Assembly: GCA_025526935.1 (NCBI GenBank)
Contig: JAHLKD010000100.1
Span: forward strand, 124,001-188,000
Direction of reading: 5' to 3'
Length of the DNA: 64,000 nt
Source: Cladochytrium replicatum
Taxonomy: Eukaryota > Chytridiomycota > Chytridiomycetes > Cladochytriales > Cladochytriaceae
This document shows positions 12,112 to 23,477 of this stretch, one piece after another. The position numbers were made by a program, and so were the translations under genes. The notes beneath the pieces were generated by a model that searched no databases, was not told the origin of the DNA, and was given only the letters and a program-made list of their open reading frames with translations. Each line of letters starts with the position of its first letter. Within the stretch, counting starts at the first letter, position 1.

Positions 12112-13665
12112 GTCCTCGTCATTCGTATACGTCAGCGAACTAAAGGCATGACGATTAGGTGTCATCCAAACAGTTGCGCCTGTATCAAGCAAACCCACAC
12201 GATCCTTTGCTTGAACATGTACACGGACAACCTTCTGTGCCGAGTGTGCGTTCACTATCGAAAACATATTTCCGATGTATGTGTCAGCATCTTTATCAAC
12301 AGAAGTAGGTTGGGTAAGGTCAAAGATTACCTTCTTGGTCAACACCGGTTTGGCGGTAGACTCGTCCTCCGACGAATCATCACCTGCATCGCCACGGCTG
12401 GCAATGAATGCACGAAAATCTGTGTCTAAACAAAGGCTCTTTGCAGTGAGATAGCGTTTACACGCCGACTGCTTGTGTCCTCGTTTGCCACAGAAGTTGC
12501 ATGTGAGATCTGTCTTCTTTGCAGAAGAAGATGTGGACGACCTGGAGTCCTGCGACTGCCTGGTCCGAGTGGAACTGCTACTCCCACCGCTACTGCTTGA
12601 GCCACCCGAGGCACCCTGCTTACGGCATTGAGCATTGGTGTGAGACGAGTTCGGATGCAAGGTACAAATATCCTCCGACTTCGCAACCTTGGCTTTCGCT
12701 TTCGCTTTCGCTTTCTTCGCCTTCGCCTTCATGGCCTTCTTTGTCCCATTAGGCCCACCGGCATCCATGGTGACGTTGAGTTGGACCAATTGGTTGAGGT
12801 CGGTCAAGATATTTGACACTGTTTCGAAGTAATGCGTTGGCTTTTGGTGGAATGGTCGCGGAGCATTCGGATTTGCAGCATCAATTGGATCTTGTATTAA
12901 CGCCGGTTCCCATTCGGCATACGCAGAAGTGATCATTTTTCCGAGAAAAGGTACGAGGGTCCGTAGTTCAATTGTCTGCATCGTGATTTTTGCGACTAAC
13001 CGGTTTAGTAGATCCTTGATTACGAGTTCGTCCGGTAAAGAGTTCAGTTTGAGTTCGAATAACTCAGTGAGGTCGGTCACAAACTGCTGAACGCTTTCTG
13101 CCGACTGACCGTTCGTACATTTCAGATCTACCAGCCGTTGCTCCCACATAGACGATTCGATCGGAGCTTGTCCGCCAGCAATGAAAATTCGGCGAAGTCC
13201 ATCGACTTTGCCTTTTGCTGACGCATAAGCTCTGACTCGATTCATGTCGCGTTTTGGGAAACATTGGCATAGAATTCCAACTGCGACGTTATTGTCCGCT
13301 TGTTGTGCACGGTAATCTTGCATCTCAGCACGATATTGCGTACGTAAGCGACTGTTGTGTGTGACGATCGCCAAATGTTCATGTAGTTCTGCTTCCCATT
13401 GTGCTCGTGCTTCATTAGCAGCTCTGCCAGCAGCTCCGGCGATGACTATCGGACGCTGTGGGCGATTTCCTTCCGCTTCGTAATTCGGACTAAGAGCCAT
13501 TGGTTCTTGGAGAAGCATAGTGCCAGCGCCGCCACGTAAGTTTGCGTAAGTCTGCACTTGTTCCATGTACAGATCGAAATCCTGCAGCGTTTTACCGGTG
13601 AATGGCTTCGGCCGCGAAGATGTGGCGTCATTCGATCCTGAACCCATCTTGTCGTTGTTGTCCAA
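12112..13665 (-). pseudogene. Gag and protease N-terminal part of copia A1
   Basis: About 520 codons on the minus strand from an ATG at 13665. The N-terminal part matches a copia capsid-type gag (KTLQDFDLYMEQVQ). A Lys/Ala-rich run lies before a CCHC zinc knuckle (CNFCGKRGHKQSAC), which binds the RNA genome. It is followed by the aspartic protease motif LLDTGATVWMTP. The frame is open until the LTR-B insertion, whose first bases add a few foreign codons before the stop. This is the best preserved lineage A gag in the window. Confidence 0.9.
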
Positions 13666-13689
13666 AGAAATGTGTTAAGCAACGATTCG

Positions 13690-13698
13690 TAACTATTG
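13690..13698 (-). other. Candidate primer binding site of A1
   Basis: The nine bases CAATAGTTA (minus strand) lie directly 3' of the 5' LTR-A. The same nine bases follow the LTR in A2 (30305-30313) and in lineage B element B1 (23394-23402), while the bases beyond differ. They do not begin with TGG, so pairing would be to an internal (half) tRNA segment rather than to a 3' CCA end. Confidence 0.6.
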
Positions 13699-14295
13699 TG
13701 TTGAACAAAGCTGTGGTCTGGATCCTCAGGTTGTGTGTGTGTTAATTCACGGGTTAATGTTAGTAAGAGATGAATAAAGAAGATTGCGAGTCACAAGTGC
13801 TAGCGCAAGAGAATGCTCCTGTGTGTATCGCCACAGGCTCCTTAAATAAGTGTACTGTCGTTTTGGCTTTTCCTTCCAGAAGATCTGGATCGCAGCGATA
13901 AGGTTTGACTCTTCTTCTCACAGGCGTAGCGAAGCATAATCATGCTAAGCTGTGCGTGAGATCTAGCTCTCCTCAACAGGATTGTTCTCACACATGATTC
14001 CCACGAACGCGTTAATCATATGTAAACCTTTGCTGTGATCTGATCCAGGCTTCACTTCTACAAGTGGATGATAGAAAAGTAATGACAGTTTACTATACCT
14101 ATGGCCGCAATAAATATAACCCATGAAGAAATAACCGGAGGTATCCAAACTCGTAATAGATCATCATCTATATGCTTTAGTTCAATAGTTAGAAATGTTG
14201 CTCGGTGAAGAGTGACATTTCTGTATATCGGGCGTTTGTGTTTTTGTACTATCAATGACTGTATTGGCCAAGTCCATCAATCGAAATACTTAACA
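13699..14295 (-). repeat. 5' LTR of A1 (LTR-A, 597 bp)
   Basis: On the minus strand it starts TGTTAAGTATTTCG and ends TTGTTCAACA. It is nearly the same as 18414-19012 and 27196-27794. The gag leader of A1 lies directly to its left. Its outer flank at 14296 is a fragment of lineage B pol, so A1 inserted into another retrotransposon. Confidence 0.9.
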
Positions 14296-14391
14296 AATAA
14301 CCGTGAGTAGTTTTGATCAAGTGCATTTTCAGAATCCATTTGGCTGTAGAGTGACTTCCAAGCTTGAATGAGGAATTCAAGCCATCCATGA
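14296..14391 (-). pseudogene. Fragment of lineage B pol (element B3)
   Basis: 96 bases between two LTRs match the RT region of B2 at about 16040-16135 (the codons around GYFITN). It is a remnant of the host element into which both A1 (to its right on the minus strand) and B2 (through its 3' LTR) were inserted. Confidence 0.8.
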
Positions 14392-15072
14392 TGTCGAAGT
14401 TTGGTTTGAGGGCGATGTGATTTGATCAGTTTAAGTGCTGCTGATCTGGGACTTGCGCTAGAGATAGTCCTCAGGTTGATCTGTGTATGTGCAGAGTTTC
14501 GTGTTTCTCCAATCACGCTCTTGCGCCACAGCCACCCGAAATCTCATATCGCCACAGGCTCTTTGAATTGTGCAAACAATTCAAATATACTGTCGTTTCG
14601 GCTTTTATAATTAACCTGTGGCTATAGATATATGGAAATATCTAATATAAACATTATTCTCTCGAATAGAGAGATATAGATCCCAGTGATCGTTCACAAT
14701 AACCATTGTGAGCAGAACATGAAGATTAGCTATAATCTTGTCTACAATGACATGTTCTCTATGAGAAATAAGTGTGTAGTACCTTGCATTAATATCATAC
14801 GAGATCTACTCGAGTATGATATAACTGTCAGCAGCAAACTGATTAGCATCACATTCTTTCTCAAACGCGTGATCACTCGCAGAACTCTACTTGATTCCAA
14901 TGAGTAAAGGAGGATGTCTTCATGACCAATAGTTAGAAATGCCAGTTCTTTCATGTAATGTATGATTACGCATGAACTTGTCCCAGACGTCTCTGGTAAG
15001 GCTATTTCCCCTCAGTGTCGGTAGCGGATGAAGACTGGAGTAGCAAGTTCCATTTATGTGCATGCATCAACA
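14392..15072 (-). repeat. 3' LTR of copia B2 (LTR-B, 681 bp)
   Basis: On the minus strand it starts TGTTGATGCATGC and ends CTTCGACA. It is immediately preceded by a purine-rich tract (TGCGGGGTG) and the end of B2 pol. It is the same family as the solo LTR in A1 and the two LTRs of B1. Confidence 0.9.
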
Positions 15073-15156
15073 CACCCCGCAGTCAAAGCTGCGGTAGACA
15101 ATGAGGATATTGGTATGAGTGTTGAGTCGCACGTCTGTTTGTTGGTAATGTATGTA

Positions 15157-16568
15157 TTAGTCAACAAGGGTCAAATCAGATTGATGTGTAAGACCAAGTG
15201 CGCGTGTGAATTTTGAAAATAATTTGAATGTCAAGGGTTTTGTGAAAATATCAGCAATTTGGTTCTCAGTATCAATATCTCTGAGTTCCTGCTGCTTCTG
15301 CTCAATTTGAAGATTCACAAACTTTTCTCGAACATCCATGTGTTTAGTTCTGTGATCATTAAGCAGGTCATTGGCAATAGACTGTGTAGAGGTATTATCT
15401 TGCCAGAGGATCATGGGCTTACTTTTGGATGAAATACCAATGGTTGCCATGACGTTTTTCATCCACTTCATCTCACGTGATAATTCATTCAATGCATATA
15501 ACGCTGCTTCAGTGGAAGAGCAAGTTATAACCTGTTGCTTTGTAGACTGCCAGCAAACAGCTGCATTGGCAAACATTACAACATATCCTGTCCTGGAATA
15601 GCGAGCAGGATCATTTGCCCAGTCTGCATCAGCATATCCCATAGGGATGTGTTCATTTGATGCAAACTCATATACACCATCAGAGTTTACGTTGGGAGTG
15701 GGTATGTTGTTGCGTGTGGAATGCAAACCATAGTCCCATGTTCCCAATAAGTAACGATGCAGGCGAGCTAGTGCCTTTTGTTCGCAAACTCGTGGTTCAA
15801 CCTGATGTTGTGCCAAGACATTGACAGCATAAGATAAATCAGGTCTGGTCTTTGTAGCCAGGTACGAGATTTTCATGAGTTCCGAGCGAAAAATAGTTGC
15901 ATCATTTTTGGATAAAATAGGCAAGCTTGTGTCATGTTTGTGTAGTGAGAAGAAATAGGTGTTTTGGCTGGTTTAAGATTGGATTCCCATAATTTCAATC
16001 TCTGCAATATTTCCTTTGCATATTGAGCATTGGTTATGAAATAACCGTGAGTAGTTTTGATCAATTGCATTTTCAGAATCCATTTGGCTGTAGAGTGACT
16101 TCCAACCTTGAATGAGGAATTCAAGCCATCCATGAAGTCTTGGTAGCCATTTGCGTCTGGAGAGAAATGAAGAATATCATCTACATGAACAGTAGTGTGT
16201 TCACGTATTTTCACAGTGGAACTGTGAGTAGATGGTTTCATTTGCCAGAAATGACAAGCATCTGAAAGATCACGGATGTATCCCATGTCTTCATATTTTG
16301 CCCAGAGGCATTTGTACCATTCTCTAGCAGCTTGATGTAAACCATATAAGCTTTTGACAAGATTACAAACTAATGGATTGCCAGATTCGTCAGTCTCTGT
16401 AAATCCATGAGGCATTTCAACATAAACATCTTCCTCAAGTGAGGCATTGAGATATGCTCCTGTAATGTCAAATTGATAGATGTGTAATTTGACAATTGCA
16501 GCAAGAGCAACTAGTAATCGAATTGTAGTGGTTTTCGCCACAGGAGAATAGGTTTTGTCGAAATCCAT
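15157..16568 (-). pseudogene. RT and RNase H of copia B2
   Basis: Two overlapping frames (15873-16568 and 15157-15924) together encode RT (FDKTYSPVAKT, QFDITGAYLNA, HVDDILHF) and RNase H (GYADADWAND, LWQDNTSTQSIAN, QIADIFTKPL). A two-base excess near 15940 relative to B1 shifts frame between them. In the RNase H block STEAxLYAL the second acidic residue is Ala here but Glu in B1, so the catalytic Glu may be lost. The RT frame begins just after an in-frame TGA at 16614-16616. Confidence 0.88.
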
Positions 16569-16613
16569 TCCCTGTATCTGGGAGAACCCTCTAACTACCC
16601 ATCGTGCCTTGAA

Positions 16614-18413
16614 TCAGATGATGTTGCCATCTTCATCAAGTTTGTATGAATAAACCCATTTGCCTGTGAGAAGGTTGTTCCCATTTGGCAAGATGCGTTT
16701 GTTCCATGTTCCCAAATTGATAAGTTGTTGATTTTCTTCACACATGGCTGCAAGCCAGTATGGCCATTCATCAGGTCGCGACATAGCTCCCTGGACTGTT
16801 TTGGGAATACTTCTCAAGTGTCCTTGAGGTATAGGAATGTCGGGTGTACTCGATTTTGCTTTCTCATTTACATTGACATTGGGGATATTATGTCTCAACA
16901 AGGGATGTCTTCGCTGGGGATGAAATCTGTTTGTTGGAGTAACCATAGGTTGTTTGCCTTTAAGTTTGCGACGTTTGGCTTTGTGTGCAACAAATCCATA
17001 ATCGTTGTCATCATCTTCACCAATCCATTGTAAATCTTCCAAATCACTTTGGGAATCATCTTCATTTTGTTCTTGTACGTGTTGTACAGAAAGTGGTACA
17101 TAAGTGTCATCGTTCATGTTTAACGAATGGTTATAGTCGGTGGTGGTATCGTGCTCGTCATCAACATTTGAATCATGTTGGGACATAGGAGTAACATGCA
17201 TTTGTGAGATATCCATTCGATGATAAAATTGTTGGTTGGGATCCAACTCCTCATCAGATGAGGTGTTAGCGCTATCATCAGAATCTGAGTCTGTAGTATT
17301 GTCATTATCGCTATTCATATCAGGTAAATTTGAAATATCAAAATGTTGACCCTGAGGAATAGGATAGTGTTTGGTGAGGTCATTTAAAGTTTGTGATGTT
17401 GGGTTTAAGCCAACAAATACTCCCTCATGAAAAGTAAAATGAAAATATTCGCTTATGCGTTTGGTATTAAGATTCAAAGCATGAATGATTTTCATATCTT
17501 CACCCTTATAACCCAGAAATAGTCCTAGCTCTGACTTCTCTGATACTTTGCGACTAGACCTTTGTTCTAGAGATATCCAGAGACTAACCACGGTAAAGGT
17601 ATGAATGATTGCCGGATCAATCAGCTTGTCAAAGTAAACAGCATGTGGTACATTCTTAGTTCTAGAATGGTAAACACAATTTTTGACAGTCGCAGCATAA
17701 AGGATGGCAAATTTGATGAACTGTAAAGTATGTGGAAGACCAGCTGTTTTCAGCATAGACTTGTACATCTCTTTCATTGAACGGACATTCCGTTCAGCAA
17801 GACCATTCAGCTCTTTGACTGATGCAGGTGAAGGATGCGCATGTATGCGTGGTACCTTGTTGCTACACCAAGTCAAGAATTGGTTTGACAATAGTTCTCC
17901 AGAATCGGATCTCACTTCATAGACGTGAAGTGGCAGAAATCTATTTTCAACATCTGTGATGTGTCTTAGCATACTATCAGAGGCTTCGCTCTTTCGTTGC
18001 AAGAAGTAGATTGTGATGTGAGAACTGTATTCATCTACGATAATCTGCCAGTGACCTATTGTTTTGCCATTTCGGACAATTGGTACTGCATCAGTATGTA
18101 GGCGATATAATTTCCTCAGTGCTGGACTTAGCGTTGAGTAAATTGGAGTTTGTACAGCCTTAGTCTGATTGCAAATTATGCAGTTCTGTAAAATAGACGA
18201 GTTAACAAAATCAAGTGCATCACTCCTGACTTTGGGCAGTTTCTTTCCCAGAGAATGTAAAGTTTGCAGGATTTTCCGCAAATGTATGTGACCAAATTGC
18301 CGGTGTAATCTAGCTAATTTGTTGATGGTCACAGCTGAAACGTTGTTTACTCCATTATCAGCCATTGTTTGGGAGTATAGACTTAATGTTGCAGATGAAG
18401 CTCCGTCTAAAAC
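16614..18413 (-). pseudogene. GAG-pre-integrase and integrase of copia B2
   Basis: A 583-codon frame on the minus strand. It has the zinc-binding H-H (LHRQFGHIHLR) and C-C (NCIICNQTK), and the DD-35-E acidic residues within HTDAVPI, VRSDSGELL and GLAERN. It continues through a long acidic linker to the RT start (GKWVYSYKLDEDGN). It stops at TGA 16614-16616 where lineage A has an Arg codon (CGA). The upstream part is removed by the A2 LTR at 18414. Confidence 0.9.
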
Positions 18414-19012
18414 TGTTGAACAAAGCTGTAGTCTGGATCCTCAGGTTGTGTGTGTTGCTAATTCACGGGTTAATGTTTCTAAGAGATGAATAAAGAAGAT
18501 TGCGAGTCACAAGTACTAGCGCAAGAGAATGCTCCTTGTGTGTATCGCCACAGGCTCCTTAAATAAGTGTACTGTCGTTTTGGCTTTTCCTTCCGGAAGA
18601 TCTGGATCGCAGCGATAAGGTTTGACTCTTCTTCTCACAGGCGTAGCGAAGCATAATCATGCTAAGCTGTGCGTGAGATCTAGCTCTCCTCAACAGGATT
18701 GTTCTCACACATGATTCCCACGAACGCGTTAATCATATGTAAACCTTTGCTGTGATCTGATCCAGGCTTCACTTCTACAAGTGGATGATAGAAAAGTAAT
18801 GACAGTTTACTATACCTATGGCCGCAATAAATATAACCCATGAAGAAATAACTGGAGGTATCCAAACTCGTAATAGATCATCATCTATATGCTTTAGTTC
18901 AATAGTTAGAAATGTTGCTCGGTGAAGAGTGACATTTCTGTATATCGGGCGTTTGTGTTTTTGTACTATCAATGACTGTATTGGCCAAGTCCATCAATCG
19001 AAATACTTAACA
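18414..19012 (-). repeat. 3' LTR of copia A2 (LTR-A, 599 bp)
   Basis: Its right edge on the plus map (19012) abuts a polypurine tract (minus strand GACTGAGGGGGTG, 19013-19025) and the end of A2 pol, which assigns LTR-A to lineage A. Its left flank is the GAG-pre-integrase region of B2, so A2 inserted into B2. Confidence 0.92.
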
Positions 19013-19139
19013 CACCCCCTCAGTCATTAGATAGGTACAACCGAGAGTATCACTCAACCGATCATAACTTTCTGTAAATGCTGAAGTTGATATTCCATTG
19101 AAATAAAGGTGAGTTGTATGGACATCGCCAGTCGGTCAT

Positions 19140-21838
19140 TCAAGATAGTATATTAAGTGAAGACTGACTGACTAGCCCCAACGAGCCCCTGTGTTTAAGG
19201 TATAATTTACTTCCAAGAGGTTTAGTTAAGATGTCCGCGATCATATCAGAAGTATCCATATGGTGTAACTCCTGATGTTTCTGTTCAACTTGGAGATTCA
19301 CAAATCTCTCGCGAACGTCCATGTGTTTAGTCCGTTTGTTGTTGAACAGATTGTTTGCGATAGACTCGGTGGATTGATTGTCTTGCCATAAACGGAGCGG
19401 ATTGAACGACGTAATTCCGATACCTGTCATAAGATTTTTCATCCACTTCATCTCACGCGATAGTTCGTTCAGCGCATACAGTTCGCCACGTACGATATCT
19501 TCATTAACATTGATCGAAATTGTGTTGACTCGGCATCGGACAGTGTTGGTGTGGTCTCATCAAAGATATATGATTTTGACATCGGTGTTTTGGTCGGTTT
19601 GATGTTGGTACCCCATAAATTCGCTTCTTCGAGAATCTTCTTTACGTACAATGCATTGCTAAGGAAATATCCTTCCGTTGTCTGCAATAACTCCATTTTC
19701 AGAATCCATTTCGCCTTCGAAGAACTGCCTACTCTGAACGAAGTTTCCAAATCGGTCTGAAACCGATGATATGCGTTTGGATCTGTGGAAAAATGTAGTA
19801 TATCATCGACATGAACGGTAGTGTGTTCGCGGGTATTATTTGTTGGATTGTATCGCCAGAAATGACAGATGTCTGCAATATTCCGCACGAAACCAACACT
19901 GAGATATTGTTTCCAAAGAGTTTTGTACCATTCTCGAGCTGCCTGGTGTAGACCGTACAGACTTTTGATAAGTCTGCAGACGATGGGTCGATTCCGGAAA
20001 TCTACTCGTCTGAAACCATGAGGGAGTTCGATGTAGTTCTCTTCTTCCAGTATCGCATTGAGATATGCACCCTTGATATCAAACTGGAATATTATCATGC
20101 CGACTAATGCTGCTAATGCAATCAGAAAACAGATTGTGGACGTTTTCGTAACTGGAGAATAGGTTTCATTGAAATCCAATCCTTCAATCTGTGAAAATCC
20201 TCGTACGACCCAACGTGCTTTGAATCGAGTAATATTGCCATGTTCGTCAAGCGTATATGTGAAACCCCATTTGCCCGATAATAAATTCCGTCCATCAGGT
20301 AAAAACGTTTCGGCCCAAGTATTGTTGCCGACTAGTTGTGTGACTTCCTCCTTCATCGCCGCTAACCAGAATGGAGCCTCATCGGATCGTGATAAAGCCT
20401 CACGAAGAGTCTTTGGTGCAGTCCGTATATTTCCATTCGCAATTGGTTGTGTTGGATATGAGGAATCGGCCTTCAGGGTCCAATCGATATTAGGAACGGA
20501 CCGGGTAAACAAGGAATTTTGTTTCCTTTTGGCGTTCGACAAATTTGCACTTGCTTGACGTTTTCGTTTTCTTGCTGCATACGCTTCGTCGACATCTTCT
20601 CCAATGAATTGAAGATCACTTTCGAGTTGTGCATCATATTCCTCTACAGGAGATACGGAAGACAAATTCGGAGATTCTTCAGTAATGGATTGTGGAGTCG
20701 ATAAATCAGCATTTGGATCATAATCAGCATCGTCTGGGTCATCATCGTCTAGTCCATGTAAATGTTCAACAACATGCATGTCACTGGCTTCTTCTAAGCG
20801 GTAATATATGGGGTCGTCGTTCATATCCTCATCGATTTCTTCGTCTGCAACAGTAGAAATCGGGAAATTGTCTGAGACAAACTCAACAGTCGTCTCTTGC
20901 ACCCCCTGATCCCCGGTTGGTATTTGATCAACATCGAAATATGTCCCGGCCTTCAGTGGATATTGTACCGTAAGATCGTCGAGTAACTGTCGGGTAGGAT
21001 TATAACCAACAAAAACTCCCTCGTGGAACGTAACATGGAAGTATTCACCTATTGTGTTTGTCCGAAAATTGAGTGCTATGACGATCTTCAGGTCTTCACC
21101 CTTGTATCCGAGAAACAGACCTAGTTCAGACTTGTCTCGGATTCTGCGCGCCAACCTTTGTTCGTGTGAGATCCACAAACTAGCGATTGTTCCAAAGGCG
21201 TGGATAGTTGCCAAATCTATCCGCTTGTCAAGGTAAGCAAAGTACGGAATCGCATTCACAGCTGAATGTAAAATAGCGTTCTTGACGACCGCAGCGTATA
21301 GGATGGAGAGTTGCACGAATTGAAGTGTTCGTGGTAGTCCAGCTTGTAGCAGCATCGCGTCCGACATATACTTGATCGATTGTATATTCCGCTCTGATAG
21401 ACCATCGAGTTCCTTTACTTACGGAGGAGCTGGGTGGACGCGGATGCGAGGAATCTTGGTATTGCACCATTGGATCAACCGTTTCGTAATCAATTCTCCT
21501 GAATCGGAACGTAGTTCAGCAACGTGTAATGGGTGATTGCGATTTTCCACATCAGCGATATGTCGAATCATACTATCCACCGCATCACTCTTTCGATTCA
21601 GGAAGTAGATTGTGATGAAACGAGGTTGTTCGTCAACAATGATCGGCCAATATCTCTTCTTCTGTCCGTCGTAGATTAAACGTACCACATCGGAAAACAG
21701 ACGGAAAAGTTTCCTCGGAGCTCGACTTATTGTAGAATAAATCGGCTTCTGCTTCAGCTTCGTGCGACTACAGACCAAACAATTCTGCATAATTGATTTG
21801 TTGACAAGATTGAATGCATCTGGTTCAACCTTGGGCAT
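19140..21838 (-). pseudogene. Integrase-RT-RNase H of copia A2
   Basis: The minus-strand frame 19469-21367 covers the integrase end, linker and RT. 21419-21838 is the integrase start, split by a Ser-to-stop change (TCA to TAA) near 21420. 19140-19451 is the RNase H end. About 350 bases present in A1 (8131-8479) are missing at about 19488, removing the RT C-terminus and the first RNase H catalytic block. Where A1 has stops (LEEENY, NLWGT) this copy keeps sense codons, so the two copies decayed independently at those sites. Confidence 0.88.
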
Positions 21839-21853
21839 TTTGATGTTGAGCTT

Positions 21854-22432
21854 CTATGCCGTTCGAAAGATCGTCCGTAAGTGGATGTGACCAAACTGCT
21901 GGTGTAACTTTGCAAGTTCGTGTACTGTCACTGGCGATAAGTTGGTGCTCACTCCAACTGTATCTTGAGATGCTCGTTGACATTCATCATCGTTCGTTTG
22001 ACGAATGTTGTTGTCTGACATTACATCGAGACCCATCGCGTGAGAAGATCGTACACCGGACGTAAAGTCCATCGACTGATCGAGACCTTCTGCGGATACC
22101 GCTACTGCTTTAGCTTGTTGAGCAATCACATGCCGCGGTTGGTGAGCTCCGACAGTGCTAACATCAGCATAGAGATAGTACAAATCTCTTTCCCGTCGCC
22201 CAATAATAACGTGTTCATCCGTATCACCATGCGTGAGGATAACCTTGTCTTTGGTGAAACTCACAATGTCCCCGGAGTCTCCAATGATACTACACACTGA
22301 TGCAAGTGTGTCTTCGAGATCAGGAACATAAAGTGCGTTGTGTATTATCTTAATTCGCCCATTGGGTAAAACTACAGATACATCTCCAAAACCACAAACT
22401 GGAATTGTATGACTATCCGCTAGTTCCACCAC
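21854..22432 (-). pseudogene. Protease tail and GAG-pre-integrase of copia A2
   Basis: 192 codons, almost the same as 10847-11425 in A1, from ELADSHTIP to QFGHIHLR. It ends at the same in-frame TAG (21854-21856). Upstream it runs into LTR-B of B1 at 22438. Confidence 0.85.
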
Positions 22433-22437
22433 GTCCT

Positions 22438-23118
22438 TGTTGATGCATGCACATATATGGAACTAGCTACTCCAGTCTTCATCCACTACCGACACTGAGG
22501 GGAAATAGCCTTACCAGAGACGTCTGGGACAAGTTCATGCGTAATCATACATTACATGAAAGAACTGGCATTTCTAACTATTGGTCATGAAGACATCCTC
22601 CTTTACTCATTGGAATCTAGTAGAGTTCTGAGAGTGATCACGCGTTTGAGAAAGAATGTGATGCTAATCAGTTTGCTGCTGACAGTTATATCACACTCGA
22701 GTACATCTCGTATGATATTAATGCAAGGTACTACATACTTATTTCTCATAAAGAACATGTCATTGTAGACAAGATTATAGCTAATCTTCATGTTCTGCTC
22801 ACAATGGTTATTGTGAACGATCACTGGGATCTATAGCTCTCTATTCGAGAGAATAATGTTTATGTTAGATATTTCCATATATCTATAGCCACAGGTTAAT
22901 TATAAAAGCCGAAACGACAGTATATTTGAATTGTTTGCACAATTCAAAGAGCCTGTGGCGATATGAGATTTCGGGTGGCTGTGGTGCAAGAGCGTGATTG
23001 GACAAACACGAAACTCTGCACATACACAGATCAACCTGAGGACTATCTCTAGCGCAAGTCCCAGATCAGTAGCACTAAAACTGATCAAATCACATCGCCC
23101 TCAAACCAAACTTCGACA
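22438..23118 (+). repeat. 5' LTR-B of copia B1 (681 bp, probably recombinant)
   Basis: Plus-strand LTR with TG..CA ends. The left flank is GTCCT (22433-22437), the target sequence in A2. The right flank is GTTGT (23119-23123) followed by inverted gag, not a second GTCCT. GTTGT is the reverse complement of ACAAC found at 23473-23477, the mark expected of recombination between this LTR and an inverted LTR once inserted in B1 gag. Confidence 0.9.
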
Positions 23119-23402
23119 GTTGTGTCGTATTCTTCGAGTGCAGATGGTCGTTCAGGCCGTTCAGGCTCCTCTTCTTTCACAAAGTCTTCCGGCTTTGGGT
23201 AGGGCGGCTTTGTGAGCAAAGTTCCAGCTTCTCCTTTCGAGTTTGCATAATTCTGAACGATCTTCATGTATTTATCGAACTCCCCAAGCGTTTGCCCAGC
23301 GAATGGCCTTGGTTTTCCGTCGCGGGCGTCGTTCTTAGGCATACTGTAAGCGTTGGAGATCTGGTGTTGATCGGGGGAAGCGCCTTGTGGCAATAACTAT
23401 TG
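23119..23402 (-). pseudogene. Inverted 5' end of B1 gag with leader and candidate primer site
   Basis: The minus strand encodes the lineage B gag start (PQGASPDQHQISN, then GQTLGEFDKYMKIVQNYANS), homologous to 31313-31380. The rest of gag continues on the plus strand from about 23478. CAATAGTTA at 23394-23402 (minus strand) sits directly next to the LTR edge at 23403, as expected for the 5' LTR/primer-site junction. The block therefore lies in inverted orientation within the element. Confidence 0.9.
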
Positions 23403-23472
23403 TGTCGAAGTTTGGTTTGAGGGCGATGTGAAGACTGGAGTAGCTAGTTCCATATATGTGCATGCATCAACA
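23403..23472 (-). repeat. Internally deleted LTR-B (70 bp)
   Basis: It retains only 28-30 bases of one end (TGTCGAAGTTTGG...) and about 40 of the other (...CATGCATCAACA) of the 681 bp LTR. The ends join at a short shared GATG/TGA sequence. It is followed by the 5 bp ACAAC (23473-23477) whose complement GTTGT lies at 23119-23123, so it is the second product of the gag inversion. Confidence 0.9.
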
Positions 23473-23477
23473 ACAAC

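Larger units (their letters stand above)
7891..14295 (-). mobile_element. Ty1/copia retrotransposon A1, 3' truncated and decayed
   Basis: Minus-strand element of lineage A. Reading from the right: 5' LTR-A (13699-14295), candidate primer site, gag, protease, a solo LTR-B insertion (11431-12111), GAG-pre-integrase, integrase, reverse transcriptase and RNase H. The order protease-integrase-RT-RNase H is diagnostic of Ty1/copia. Homology to copy A2 stops at about 7896, just after the codons for HHMDTSDMI, so the C-terminal RNase H end, polypurine tract and 3' LTR are missing. Compared with A2 it has several extra lesions: a nonsense TAA near 8610, a nonsense TAA at about 9036-9038, a frameshift near 9490 and a 7-base loss near 8103. 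It is not autonomous. Confidence 0.9.
15073..18413 (-). mobile_element. Ty1/copia retrotransposon B2, 3' two-thirds
   Basis: Minus-strand lineage B element with GAG-pre-integrase, integrase, RT and RNase H. The polypurine tract and LTR-B lie at its 3' end. At 18413 it is cut by the 3' LTR of A2. Its gag start reappears at about 30857-31350 on the far side of A2, so A2 plus B1 sit inside B2, with loss of the middle of B2 gag and protease. Confidence 0.85.
19013..22437 (-). mobile_element. Ty1/copia retrotransposon A2, pol half
   Basis: Minus-strand lineage A element, very close in sequence to A1. It has the complete RNase H C-terminus (MIADILTKPLGSKLY), polypurine tract and 3' LTR that A1 lacks. 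Its gag-pol is interrupted at 22437 by B1, exactly where A1 carries a solo LTR-B (left flank GTCCT in both). The gag start and 5' LTR of A2 are found at 30028-30856 beyond B1. Confidence 0.88.

Noticed and set aside
13963-14255. Small open frames recurring near 14.1, 18.8 and 27.4 kb
   Set aside because: They lie inside LTR-A and have no coding features.
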